This document shows positions 17,886-26,505 of a stretch of 64,000 nucleotides of DNA, piece after piece. The notes under the pieces were generated by a model that was not told where the DNA came from, did not search any database, and worked only from the letters and a program-made list of their open reading frames with translations. Source of the stretch: Janthinobacterium sp. 61 (GTDB taxonomy: Bacteria > Pseudomonadota > Gammaproteobacteria > Burkholderiales > Burkholderiaceae_D). The stretch covers positions 4,526,001 to 4,590,000 of the forward strand of contig NZ_PJMQ01000001.1 of NCBI RefSeq assembly GCF_002846335.1, written 5' to 3'. Made by a program: the position numbers and the translations under genes. How positions within the stretch are numbered: the first letter of the stretch is position 1; each line of letters begins with the position of its first letter.

Positions 17886-18719
17886 TTAGTGGGCCACGCC
17901 GAGATAGGCGTTGATGACATCCTGGTTGCTGCGCACCTCGTCGGGCGTGCCGTCGCCGATCTTCTTGCCGTAGTCGAGCACCACCACGCGGTCAGAGATA
18001 TCCATCACCACGCCCATGTCGTGCTCGATCAGTACGATGGTCGTGCCCAGCTGGTCGTTGACGTCGAGGATGAAGCGGCACATGTCCTGCTTTTCTTCCA
18101 CGTTCATGCCGGCCATCGGTTCATCCAGCAGCAGAATTTCCGGTTCGGCCACCAGCGCGCGGCCCAGTTCCACCCGCTTTTGCAAGCCATAGGGCAGGCG
18201 CCCCACGGGCGTCTTGCGGATGGCCTGGATTTCCAGGAAGTCGATGATCTCCTCGGCCTTTTTGCGGTGCTCGATTTCCTCGCGCCGCGCCGGACCCCAG
18301 TACAGGGCTTGCAAGAGGAAATTCGACTTCATCTTCAGGTTGCGCCCCGTCATGATGTTATCGAGCACCGTCATGCCCTTGAACAGGGCGATGTTCTGGA
18401 AGGTGCGCGCGATGCCGGACTTGGCGGCCGCGTAGCAATCCATGCCGCGCCGGTGCTCGCCCCGGTAAATGATCTCGCCCTGCTGCGGGCGGTACACGCC
18501 GTTGATCACGTTCAGCATCGAGCTCTTGCCGGCGCCGTTCGGGCCGATGATGGCGCGGATTTCATGCTGTTTCACGTCAAACGAGATGTCGGTCAGCGCT
18601 TTCACGCCGCCAAACGACAGCGAGATGTTCTTCAGGTCGAGGATCACGGGCCCCGTCTTGCGGGCCGTGCCGAAATGGGCGTCGGGTTCGTTCATTTGCA
18701 TCGTGCTGTGCTCCATCAT
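17886..18719 (-). CDS. livG: Branched-chain-type ABC transporter ATP-binding protein (LivG)
   Basis: A 277-residue ABC ATPase. Walker A is GPNGAGKSS, the signature region is LPYGLQKRVELGRAL, Walker B is ILLLDEPMAGM and the H-loop is LIEHDMGVVM. The longer sequence between Walker A and signature, with the FQNIALFKGMTVLDNI segment, assigns it to LivG rather than LivF. Its start codon overlaps the stop of the acyl-CoA synthetase gene by 4 bases, which couples the transporter to that ligase. Confidence 0.93.
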   Translation of the reverse strand: MMEHSTMQMNEPDAHFGTARKTGPVILDLKNISLSFGGVKALTDISFDVKQHEIRAIIGPNGAGKSSMLNVINGVYRPQQGEIIYRGEHRRGMDCYAAAKSGIARTFQNIALFKGMTVLDNIMTGRNLKMKSNFLLQALYWGPARREEIEHRKKAEEIIDFLEIQAIRKTPVGRLPYGLQKRVELGRALVAEPEILLLDEPMAGMNVEEKQDMCRFILDVNDQLGTTIVLIEHDMGVVMDISDRVVVLDYGKKIGDGTPDEVRSNQDVINAYLGVAH

Positions 18720-20704
18720 GCGGCCAGGCCCTGGGGCCGATACGTTTTGCTGTCCCAGATCTGCAGGTCGGCGCTGGTCGAACCGGTGCGGCCGTCCTCG
18801 AATTTCACCTGGGTCTCGATGTATTGCGTTGCCTTGCCTTCATACAGGGCGGAAATGAGCACCGCGTACTTTTCGGCGATGAATTTGCGGCGCACCTTGC
18901 GCGTGCGCGTCAGTTCGTCGTCGTCCGGGTCGAGTTCCTTGTGCAGCACCAGGAAGCGGTGCACCTGCGTGCGGTCCATCAAGGGGTCGGCCGCCAGTTC
19001 CGCGTTGACTTGCTCGATGCAGTCGCGGATCAAGCCGTAGGTTTCGGCGCGCGCCGCCAGATCGGTGTAGCCGGCATACGCGATGCCGCGCCGCTCGGAC
19101 CAGTTGCCCACCGCTTCGATGTCGATGTTGATGAAGGCGCACACCTGGTCGCGCGCATGGCCGAAGGCCACCACTTCTTTGATGAAGGGGAAAAACTTGA
19201 GCTTGTTTTCGATATAGTTGGGCGCGAAGATGGCGCCGCACGTCAGCTTGCCGACGTCGGCCGCGCGGTCGATGATTTTCAGGTGGCCTTCGCTATCAAA
19301 CACGCCAGCGTCTCCCGTATGGAAGTAGCCGTCGGCATCGATCACTTCGGCAGTGGCGTCGGGACGCTTGAAGTAGCCGCTCATGGTGGCCGGCGACTTC
19401 ACCAGCACTTCGCCATTGGCCGCCAGTTTGACTTCCACGCCCGGTGCTGGCAAGCCCACGCTGTCGAACTTGATATTGCCATCCGGCTGCAGACACACAT
19501 AGGCGCAGGTTTCGGTGGAACCGTACAACTGCTTGAGATTGACGCCGATGGAACGGTAGAAGCGGAACAGGTCGGGGCCGATGGCGGCGCCGGCCGTATA
19601 GGCGACGCGCACGCGCGACAGTCCCAGCACGTTTTTCAGGGGGCCGTAGACCAGCAGTTCGCCCAGCTTGTAGTTGAGGCGGTCCGCCAGCGACACGGGC
19701 TTGCCATCCAAAATCTGCGCGCCGCAGCGCTTGGCCACGTCCATGAAATGGCTGAACATGTGTCGCTTGATGCTGCTGGCGTCTTCCATGCGTATCATCA
19801 CGCTGGTGAGCATGTTCTCAAACACGCGCGGCGGGGCAAAGTAGCAGGTGGGGCCGATTTCGCGCATGTCGATCATCACCGTGTCGCCCGATTCGGGGCA
19901 GTTGACGGTGAAGCCGGCAACCATGGCTTGCGCCAGCGAAAACAGGCAGTCGCCCACCCACGCCATGGGCAGGTAGGACAGGATGTCTTCGTCATCTGTG
20001 AGCTTGTCGAAGGCCACGCCGCCTTCGCCGGCGGCCAGCAGCGCTGTATGGCTCTGGCATACGCCCTTCGGCTTGCCCGTCGTGCCCGAGGTGTACAGGA
20101 TGACGGCCGAATCGTGGCCAGCGCCGGCTTCCACCTGGGCCTCATAGAAGCCGGGATGTTCGCGGTCGTAGGCCCTGCCGAGCACCTGCAGGGCGGCAAA
20201 GGAGGTCAGCTCCGGCTGGCGGTAATGGCGCATGCCCCGTTCATCGTCGTAGGCGATGTGGGCAATGTGCGGGTACAGCGCTTTCAGTTCGAGCAGCTTG
20301 TCGACCTGCTCCTGGTCTTCGACGATGGCGTAGCGGATTTCCGCGTCCTGCAGTACGTAGGCCATGTCGGCGGCCGGCGCGTCCTGGTACAGGGGCACGG
20401 GCACTCCGCCCAGGCTTTGCGCGGCCAGCATGGCCCAGTACAGGCGGGGACGGTTGTCGCCGATGATGGCCAGGTTCATGCCGCGCCGGAAGCCGATGGC
20501 AGCCAGGCCGCAGGCCAGGGCGCGCACCTCGTCGTTAACCTCCAGCCAGGTCCAGGTTTGCCAGATACCCAGATGTTTTTCGCGAAATGCGGGCTTGTCG
20601 GATCGTACTGTCCCGTGTTGCAATAAGCGCCGCGGAAAAGTCGGCATCGTTGCTGTGGTAGTCGTTTGCACCAGTGTCTCCCTGTTGCTTGTCTCAGGCT
20701 CCAT
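18716..20704 (-). CDS. Long-chain-type acyl-CoA synthetase (AMP-binding)
   Basis: A 662-residue ANL-family ligase that adenylates a carboxylic acid and transfers it to CoA. The P-loop-like motif ILYTSGTTGKPKGV is at about residues 202-215, LYGSTETCAY in the middle and GYFHTGDAGVF towards the C terminus; ARTRKVRRKFI near the end is typical of the long-chain/FadD15-like branch. It is the first gene of the operon that continues with livG-livH-livM-livK-livF, divergent from the Crp/Fnr gene. The partnership suggests that the imported acid is activated on entry; the actual substrate is unknown. Confidence 0.9.
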   Translation of the reverse strand: MEPETSNRETLVQTTTTATMPTFPRRLLQHGTVRSDKPAFREKHLGIWQTWTWLEVNDEVRALACGLAAIGFRRGMNLAIIGDNRPRLYWAMLAAQSLGGVPVPLYQDAPAADMAYVLQDAEIRYAIVEDQEQVDKLLELKALYPHIAHIAYDDERGMRHYRQPELTSFAALQVLGRAYDREHPGFYEAQVEAGAGHDSAVILYTSGTTGKPKGVCQSHTALLAAGEGGVAFDKLTDDEDILSYLPMAWVGDCLFSLAQAMVAGFTVNCPESGDTVMIDMREIGPTCYFAPPRVFENMLTSVMIRMEDASSIKRHMFSHFMDVAKRCGAQILDGKPVSLADRLNYKLGELLVYGPLKNVLGLSRVRVAYTAGAAIGPDLFRFYRSIGVNLKQLYGSTETCAYVCLQPDGNIKFDSVGLPAPGVEVKLAANGEVLVKSPATMSGYFKRPDATAEVIDADGYFHTGDAGVFDSEGHLKIIDRAADVGKLTCGAIFAPNYIENKLKFFPFIKEVVAFGHARDQVCAFINIDIEAVGNWSERRGIAYAGYTDLAARAETYGLIRDCIEQVNAELAADPLMDRTQVHRFLVLHKELDPDDDELTRTRKVRRKFIAEKYAVLISALYEGKATQYIETQVKFEDGRTGSTSADLQIWDSKTYRPQGLAA

Positions 20705-20811
20705 CTCGTTGGATGGCGCTCTGTGTTTTTATGTGTAAGGCGTTTGTGCAATGATAGTAGCTTGCGTTAGTTTGCCAAGTTGTCTTTTCGGGGACATTTA
20801 CCCACTTTTCG

Positions 20812-21525
20812 ATGGTGCATCGCACAATGACCTACCCTGATATCAGTTTGAAGGATGCCGTGCGCGCGGCCAACTGGGCGCAGCTGCTCGATCGCGTGCA
20901 AATGGCCCGGGTCGAGGCGGATGTGTTTGAAACCTTCGTGCCGAAAGGCGGTTTTGTCTGCCGCAAGGGCGAGCCGGTGGATAACTGGATCGGCGTCATC
21001 AGCGGCATGGTCAAGATGAATAATTTTTCCGCCTCCGGCAAGGCCATGACCTTCATCGGCGTGCCGCCCGGCAGCTGGTTTGGCGAAGGTTCATTGCTGA
21101 AGAATGAAATCCGCAAATACGACACCATGGCCCTGCGCGACACGCGCGTGGCGCGCCTGCCCAGCGCCACTTTCCACTGGCTACTGGAAACGAGTCTGCC
21201 ATTCACGCGTTTCCTGTTGATGCAGCTGAACGAGCGCCTGGGCCAGTTCATCGGCATGGTGGAAAACGAGCGCTTGCTTGACCTGAACACGCGCGTGGCG
21301 CGCTGCCTGGCCTCGATGTTCAACTCGCACCTGTACCCTGGCGTCGATACGCTGGTGCAGTTGTCGCAGGAAGAGATTGGCCTGTTGTCGGGGTCCTCGC
21401 GCCAGCGCGCCAACCAGGCCTTGCAGGTGCTGGAAAAGAAAGGCTTGCTGCGCCTCGATTATGGCGGCATCCGCGTGCTGGACCTGGAAGGCTTGCGCCG
21501 CTACGAGGCCGATGATGGCGAATGA
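20812..21525 (+). CDS. Crp/Fnr family transcriptional regulator
   Basis: A 237-residue regulator. The N-terminal cyclic-nucleotide-binding-like beta barrel spans about 30-140 (segment PPGSWFGEGSLL). It lacks the N-terminal cysteine cluster of Fnr, so an iron-sulfur sensor is unlikely. The C-terminal helix-turn-helix reads QEEIGLLSGSSRQRANQALQVLEKKGLL. It is transcribed away from the acyl-CoA synthetase/Liv operon and is a natural candidate for its regulator. A second ATG at 20827 is an equally good start; neither has a clear ribosome site. Confidence 0.9.
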   Translation: MVHRTMTYPDISLKDAVRAANWAQLLDRVQMARVEADVFETFVPKGGFVCRKGEPVDNWIGVISGMVKMNNFSASGKAMTFIGVPPGSWFGEGSLLKNEIRKYDTMALRDTRVARLPSATFHWLLETSLPFTRFLLMQLNERLGQFIGMVENERLLDLNTRVARCLASMFNSHLYPGVDTLVQLSQEEIGLLSGSSRQRANQALQVLEKKGLLRLDYGGIRVLDLEGLRRYEADDGE

Positions 21526-22231
21526 GGTCTCGCTCGACGACGTGCGGCACCTGACGGAACAGCACTATCAATCGTTCCTGCAGGCGCGCCTGGCCGGCGC
21601 AAAGGCGCTGGCGCGGCTGGATGCGGCGATGCAGGCACGCCATGCCCTGCTGCCCATGCCGATTACCCTGAGCGAACTGGCCTTGCTGCCGCAGTTGCGC
21701 GACGCCTCCTTGCTGGCGCTTGCCAGCTCACCGCACAGTGTTCACTGGAGCCGCGACGACATCGGCGCCACGGATCCCGCGCAGGTACTGGCCGACGACG
21801 CGGCGTATGCGGATTTTTCGCGCGCCATCCTGGAAGAAGCGGTTGCGCACATCGCGGCCATCCATGCCGGCCAGCTGCCGTATGTGGCCGATGCGGCCTT
21901 CGCTACGGCCGATTCCGGCGTGCTGGCGCGCGCCGCGCGGGTGGCTGCCTACCGCGACGAAGGCTGGTTCGCACCCGTCATCGCCACCTTGCTGCCGCAG
22001 GTGTGCGTGGCGCCCGGCACGGCCAAAAGCGCGCCGTCGCAGTCGCTGGCCATGGCCCTGGGTCATGGCGTGGAAACCATCCCGACGCAGGCCAGTTTGC
22101 AAGCCCTGCGCACAGCGCTGGAGCAGGTGCGCCACGCGGGCATCAGGAAAAAACTCGAACGCAACCTGAAACCGGCTGAAAAGGCGTTGCGGGTGCGCAG
22201 TGCCTTACCCGGGCTAATCGGGGTATCATAG
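21515..22231 (+). CDS. Unknown protein, alpha-helical
   Basis: A 238-residue protein I do not recognise. It is rich in Ala and Leu, predicted mostly helical, with no signal peptide or membrane segment. The start at 21515 lies inside the 3' end of the Crp/Fnr gene (11-base overlap) and has GAGG six bases upstream, implying translational coupling to the regulator. It ends 30 bases before the aminopeptidase. Conserved-looking stretches include AHIAAIHAGQLPYVADAAFA and the basic C terminus (IRKKLERNLKPAEK). Confidence 0.65.
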   Translation: MANEVSLDDVRHLTEQHYQSFLQARLAGAKALARLDAAMQARHALLPMPITLSELALLPQLRDASLLALASSPHSVHWSRDDIGATDPAQVLADDAAYADFSRAILEEAVAHIAAIHAGQLPYVADAAFATADSGVLARAARVAAYRDEGWFAPVIATLLPQVCVAPGTAKSAPSQSLAMALGHGVETIPTQASLQALRTALEQVRHAGIRKKLERNLKPAEKALRVRSALPGLIGVS

Positions 22232-22261
22232 GCGCTTCCCAGCACCGCTCTTTTCGTCCCC

Positions 22262-24073
22262 ATGCAGACACCTGACCAAGCCACTCCCGCCTCCCGTTTG
22301 TCGCAACTGCGCAGCGCCATGCACGCGCAGCGCATCGACGCCTGCATCGTGCCATCGGCTGACCCGCATCTGTCCGAGTACCTGCCGGCCCGCTGGCAGG
22401 GCCGCGAGTGGCTGTCCGGCTTCACGGGTTCCGTCGGCACCCTGGTCGTGACGCAGGATTTTGCCGGCGTGTGGACCGATGGCCGCTACTGGGAACAGGC
22501 GGAAGACGAACTGGCCGGCAGCGGCATCGTCCTGAAAAAAATCCCTTCGGGCGCCAGCGTGCTGTATATCGACTGGCTGGGCGAGACCATGCAGCCGGGG
22601 CAGACGGTGGCCGTCGACGGCGCCGTGCTGGGCCTGGCCAATGCGCGCCTGCTGCAGCAGGCGCTGGGCGCGCAAGTGACCCTGCGCACGGACACCGATG
22701 TGCTGCAAGCCGTGTGGCCAGAGCGCCCGGCCATGCCCGCCGCGCCTGTGGTCGAGCATGCGGCCGGGTATCCATCGCTGTCGCGCACGGAAAAACTGGC
22801 GGCCCTGCGCGCCGGCATGGCGGCACATGGCGCCAGCCACCATGTGATTTCCACCCTCGACGATATCGCCTGGCTGTTCAATCTGCGCGGCGCGGACGTG
22901 AACTACAACCCCGTCTTCCTCGCGCATGCGCTGGTGGGTCCCGAGCGCGCCACCCTGTTCGTCGCCGACGGCAAGCTGCCCGCCGCGCTGCGCGCCACGC
23001 TGGAGAACCAAGGTGTGGACGTGGCCGCGTATGACCGCACAGCGGCCGCGCTGGCCGCCCTGCCTGATAGCGCTACCTTGCTGCTCGATCCGCGCCGCAT
23101 CACGTTCGGCACGCGCCAGGCCGTGCCCGAGGGCGTGCGGGTGGTCGAAGCCATCAACCCGACCACCCTGGCCAAGTCGCGCAAGACGGATGCCGAAGCG
23201 GCGCACGTGCGCGCCACCATGGAACAGGACGGCGCAGCCCTGTGCGAGTTTTTCAGCTGGCTCGATGCCACTCTGGCCGACCCGCAGCGTGCACCGTTGA
23301 CGGAGATCGGCATCGACGAACACCTGACGGCCGCCCGCGCCCGCCGCACCGGTTTTGTCAGCCCCAGCTTCGGCACCATCGCCGGCTTCAATGCGCATGG
23401 CGCCATCATGCATTACCACGCGCATGCGGGCACGGAAGCAACAATCGAAGGCGACGGCTTGCTGCTGATCGACTCGGGCGGCCAGTATTGGGGCGGCACC
23501 ACGGATATCACACGGGTGGTCCCCGTCGGCACGATCACGGCCGAGCACAGGCGCGATTTCACCCTGGTCTTGCGCAGCATGATCGCCCTGTCGCGTGCGC
23601 AGTTTCCGCGCGGCGTGAAGTCGCCCATGCTCGATGCGATTGCGCGCGCACCGCTATGGGCCGAGGGCATCGACTTTGGCCATGGCACAGGGCACGGCGT
23701 GGGCTTTTTCCTGAATGTCCATGAAGGCCCGCAATCGATTTCCCAGTCTGCCATGCCGGAGCCGCAGACAGCCATGGAGACAGGCATGATCACCTCCATC
23801 GAACCGGGCATCTACCGTCCCGGCCAGTGGGGCATCCGCATCGAAAACCTGGTGCTCAACGTCCCCGCTGCGTCTTCGCAGTTCGGCGACTTCCTGCGTT
23901 TTGAAACGTTGACCCTGTGCCCGATCGACACGCGCTGCGTGGAACGGTCGCTGCTGCGCGACGACGAGGCGGCCTGGCTTAACGACTACCACGCCACCGT
24001 GCGCGCGCGCCTGTCGCCGCACCTGGCGGGCGACGCGCTGGCATGGCTGGAACAGCGCACGGGAGCCATCTGA
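22262..24073 (+). CDS. Xaa-Pro aminopeptidase (M24B family)
   Basis: A 603-residue M24 metallopeptidase with two N-terminal creatinase-like domains and the C-terminal pita-bread catalytic domain. It removes N-terminal residues preceding proline. Visible catalytic-domain pieces include the first metal-ligand region LLIDSGGQYWGGTTDITRV, the His ligand region DFGHGTGHGVGFFLNVHEGP, and the glutamate regions ITSIEPGIYRPGQWGIRIEN. Length fits the long, three-domain aminopeptidase P type. Its stop overlaps the next small gene by one base. Confidence 0.93.
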   Translation: MQTPDQATPASRLSQLRSAMHAQRIDACIVPSADPHLSEYLPARWQGREWLSGFTGSVGTLVVTQDFAGVWTDGRYWEQAEDELAGSGIVLKKIPSGASVLYIDWLGETMQPGQTVAVDGAVLGLANARLLQQALGAQVTLRTDTDVLQAVWPERPAMPAAPVVEHAAGYPSLSRTEKLAALRAGMAAHGASHHVISTLDDIAWLFNLRGADVNYNPVFLAHALVGPERATLFVADGKLPAALRATLENQGVDVAAYDRTAAALAALPDSATLLLDPRRITFGTRQAVPEGVRVVEAINPTTLAKSRKTDAEAAHVRATMEQDGAALCEFFSWLDATLADPQRAPLTEIGIDEHLTAARARRTGFVSPSFGTIAGFNAHGAIMHYHAHAGTEATIEGDGLLLIDSGGQYWGGTTDITRVVPVGTITAEHRRDFTLVLRSMIALSRAQFPRGVKSPMLDAIARAPLWAEGIDFGHGTGHGVGFFLNVHEGPQSISQSAMPEPQTAMETGMITSIEPGIYRPGQWGIRIENLVLNVPAASSQFGDFLRFETLTLCPIDTRCVERSLLRDDEAAWLNDYHATVRARLSPHLAGDALAWLEQRTGAI

Positions 24074-24321
24074 TGCGCTCGACCCGCGCCACTTCCGCCA
24101 TCGAGCGGCTCAAGGAACGCACCGGCCACCGCCTCTACACGATGGCGCGCACGGGCGATGAACTGTTCTTCCTCACCGAAGGCCCGGGCTTGCCGCCCCT
24201 GTGCCCGCCGCTGGAGCTGGATGCCTTTGTCGCCTTCGTGAATGGGCTGGGACCGCAAAAGGCGCGCCGCGTCAGCAAGCTCGACGTGGCGTTTGAAAAG
24301 CAGCTGACCAAAAAGCCCTAG
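24073..24321 (+). CDS. Unknown small protein (82 aa)
   Basis: An 82-residue basic protein that starts on the TGATG overlap with the aminopeptidase stop and ends immediately before the MgtC/SapB start codon, so it is embedded in a tight operon. It has no signal or membrane segment. The central part has a beta-strand look (HRLYTMARTGDELFFLTEGP). I do not recognise the family. Confidence 0.6.
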   Translation: MRSTRATSAIERLKERTGHRLYTMARTGDELFFLTEGPGLPPLCPPLELDAFVAFVNGLGPQKARRVSKLDVAFEKQLTKKP

Positions 24322-25062
24322 ATGCCGACCATCGACTTCCTGCGCGCCTACTGGTCGCCGGCCGAGCTGGCGACGAATGGCGTGATCCTGCTGAACCTGC
24401 TTGGCGCGCTGCTGCTGGGCTTGCTTGTGGGTTACGAGCGTTCATATCACGGGCGCGCGGCGGGCATGCGTACCTACAGCCTGGTCTGCATGGCCTCGGC
24501 GGCGCTGACGGTGCTGGGCGGCTATCCCGAGTTCTGGTACGGAGGCCATGGCGCCATCGTCGGCAGCGACCCCACACGTGTCATCCAGGGTATCGTCACG
24601 GGGGTGGGCTTTCTGGGCGCCGGCGTCATCATGCGCGAGGGCTTCAATATCAGCGGCCTGACGACGGCTGCCTCGATCTGGGCCTCGTCCGTGATCGGCA
24701 TCATGGTCGGCATCGGCTTTTATCTGTCGGCCATGGGTCTGGCCTTCCTGTGCGCGATGGCGATGATTTTTCTGTCAAAATTGGAGAACTGGCTGCCGTC
24801 GCGCCACGCAGTGGCCATCACCATGCGCTTCAAGCAAGGCTTTGTTCCGCGCGAAGATGCGTTGCGGCGCATGGCCGCCAAGCGCGGTTATGACATTGCC
24901 GGCGGCTCGCTGACGATCGGCAGCACCGACGGCATGCAGGAATGGCGCTTTGTCGCCATCGCGCATGGCAAGAATACCGGCGCCAGCCTGTCGGCCATGT
25001 CGGCCGAACTGGCCGCCTTCGAAGGCATCGCCGGCTTCCAGCTGTCGCACGCACGCAACTGA
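24322..25062 (+). CDS. MgtC/SapB family membrane protein
   Basis: A 246-residue protein. The N-terminal half holds four to five membrane helices with the MgtC landmark LLLGLLVGYERSYHGRAAGMRT (residues about 32-52) and a second conserved segment GVGFLGAGVIMREGFNISGLTTAAS. A soluble C-terminal domain follows from about 155. Family members are linked to magnesium limitation or virulence-related ion homeostasis; here the role is open. The ATG directly abuts the preceding TAG. Confidence 0.9.
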   Translation: MPTIDFLRAYWSPAELATNGVILLNLLGALLLGLLVGYERSYHGRAAGMRTYSLVCMASAALTVLGGYPEFWYGGHGAIVGSDPTRVIQGIVTGVGFLGAGVIMREGFNISGLTTAASIWASSVIGIMVGIGFYLSAMGLAFLCAMAMIFLSKLENWLPSRHAVAITMRFKQGFVPREDALRRMAAKRGYDIAGGSLTIGSTDGMQEWRFVAIAHGKNTGASLSAMSAELAAFEGIAGFQLSHARN

Positions 25063-25073
25063 AAAGGATGGAC

Positions 25074-25655
25074 ATGGACGCACAGGCCCAAGACGTACTC
25101 GATTTCTGGTTCCTGCCGCCGGATAACCCTGGCTACGGCCAGTCGCGCATGGAATGGTTTCGCAAGGATGACGCCTTCGACGCGCGGATAGGTGCGCGTT
25201 TCGGCGCGCTGATCGATGCGGCCGTCGAGGGCGGCTTGCACGCGTGGAACGCGACGCCGCACGGCGCGCTGGCGCACCTCATCGTGCTCGATCAGTTCAC
25301 GCGCAATGTGTACCGTGGCACGCCGCGCGCCTTTGCCGGCGATAGCCAGGCGCTGGCGCTGGCCGTCACCTTGACGCAAGCAGGGCAGGACCAGCAGCTG
25401 CCGCCGATGCTGCGCGCCTTTGCCTACCTGCCGTTCGAACACGCGGAAGACCTGGCCATGCAGGCGCGCGCCGTCGAGCTGTTCCAGCTGCTGTCGCAGG
25501 CGCAGCCCGGTTTTGAAAGCATGCTCGATTATGCGCAGCGTCACCAGGAAGTGATCGCCCGCTTTGGCCGCTTCCCCCACCGTAACGCCATTCTCGGCCG
25601 GCCCTCCACGCCGGAAGAAGTGGAGTTCCTGCGCCAGCCCGGTTCCAGCTTTTAG
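25074..25655 (+). CDS. DUF924 family protein
   Basis: A 193-residue soluble helical protein with the family features VLDFWFLPPDN near the N terminus, ALAHLIVLDQFTRNVYRGTPRAF in the middle and FAYLPFEHAEDLAMQARAV towards the end. The fold is TPR-like; function is unknown. The ATG at 25074 is chosen because AAGG lies six bases upstream; another ATG at 25068 is too close to that site. Confidence 0.87.
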   Translation: MDAQAQDVLDFWFLPPDNPGYGQSRMEWFRKDDAFDARIGARFGALIDAAVEGGLHAWNATPHGALAHLIVLDQFTRNVYRGTPRAFAGDSQALALAVTLTQAGQDQQLPPMLRAFAYLPFEHAEDLAMQARAVELFQLLSQAQPGFESMLDYAQRHQEVIARFGRFPHRNAILGRPSTPEEVEFLRQPGSSF

Positions 25656-25661
25656 GTAGTC

Positions 25662-26504
25662 ATGAACGTCACACTGAATATCATCGGCGCCGGCCATGTG
25701 GGCCGCGTGCTGGGCCGCCTGTTCGCCGGCGTGGAAAGTACGAACGGCGGAAAAATCCTGGTGCAGGACGTGCTGACGCGCTCGTTGGCGTCGGCGCAGG
25801 CGGCCGTGGATTTCATGGGCGCCGGCACCGCCGTCGCCAGCTATGCGGCCTTGCGGCGCGCCGACGTCACCATGCTGGCTGTGGCGGACGACCAGATCGG
25901 CCCGGCCTGCGCGGCGCTGGTGGCCGAGGGACGCCAGGCGGGCGCCATCGTGTTCCACTGCAGCGGTGCGCTGGCCTCCAGCGTGCTGCTGGCGGCCACG
26001 CAGGCCGGTGCATCGGTGGCCAGCGCGCACCCGATCCGCAGCTTTGCCGACCCGCAGCAGGTGGCCGCCACCTTTGACGGCACGTTTTGCGGCGTTGAAG
26101 GCGATCCGCTGGCGCTGGCCTTCCTCACGCCAGCCTTGATCGCCATCGGAGCGCGTCCCGTGCCCATCGATCCGGCCGCCAAGACCCTGTATCACGCCGC
26201 TGCCGTCTTCGCCAGCAATTACCTGGTGACCGTGCTCGATGCCGCGCTGCGCGCCTACCAGGCAGCCGGTATCCCGGAACCGGTGGCGCGCGAACTGGCG
26301 CAGCCCCTGGTGACGGAAGCGGTGGCCAATGTATTTCGCCTGGGCGCCGCGCCCGCGCTGTCCGGCCCCATCGCACGGGGGGACTCGGCCACCGTGCAAC
26401 GCCAGCAGATGGCGGTGCAAAGCTGGGATGCCGCCACGGGTGAGTTGTACCGCGCGCTGGTGGCGCCCACGCAAGATCTGGCAAGGCGCAAGCGCGAGGG
26501 ATGA
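25662..26504 (+). CDS. Rossmann-fold and DUF2520 domain protein
   Basis: A 280-residue protein with an N-terminal NAD(P)-binding Rossmann motif (LNIIGAGHVGRVLGRLF) and a C-terminal helical DUF2520 domain. The SAHPIRSFADPQQVAATFDG segment and the later AAAVFASNYLVTVLDAA segment match the family, which resembles F420-dependent or NADP oxidoreductases but lacks an assigned reaction. It closes the plus-strand run and converges on the diguanylate cyclase with one base between the stops. Confidence 0.87.
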   Translation: MNVTLNIIGAGHVGRVLGRLFAGVESTNGGKILVQDVLTRSLASAQAAVDFMGAGTAVASYAALRRADVTMLAVADDQIGPACAALVAEGRQAGAIVFHCSGALASSVLLAATQAGASVASAHPIRSFADPQQVAATFDGTFCGVEGDPLALAFLTPALIAIGARPVPIDPAAKTLYHAAAVFASNYLVTVLDAALRAYQAAGIPEPVARELAQPLVTEAVANVFRLGAAPALSGPIARGDSATVQRQQMAVQSWDAATGELYRALVAPTQDLARRKREG

Positions 26505-26505
26505 A

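Noticed and set aside
18824..20626. 600-codon plus-strand frame opposite the acyl-CoA synthetase
   Set aside because: The opposite strand carries all the ANL-family motifs. The plus-strand product has no recognisable domain.
22226..23548. 440-codon minus-strand frame opposite the Xaa-Pro aminopeptidase
   Set aside because: It is a high-GC shadow; the aminopeptidase motifs are on the plus strand.
24888..26474. 528-codon minus-strand frame over the DUF924 and DUF2520 genes
   Set aside because: It spans two real genes on the other strand and shows only shadow composition.
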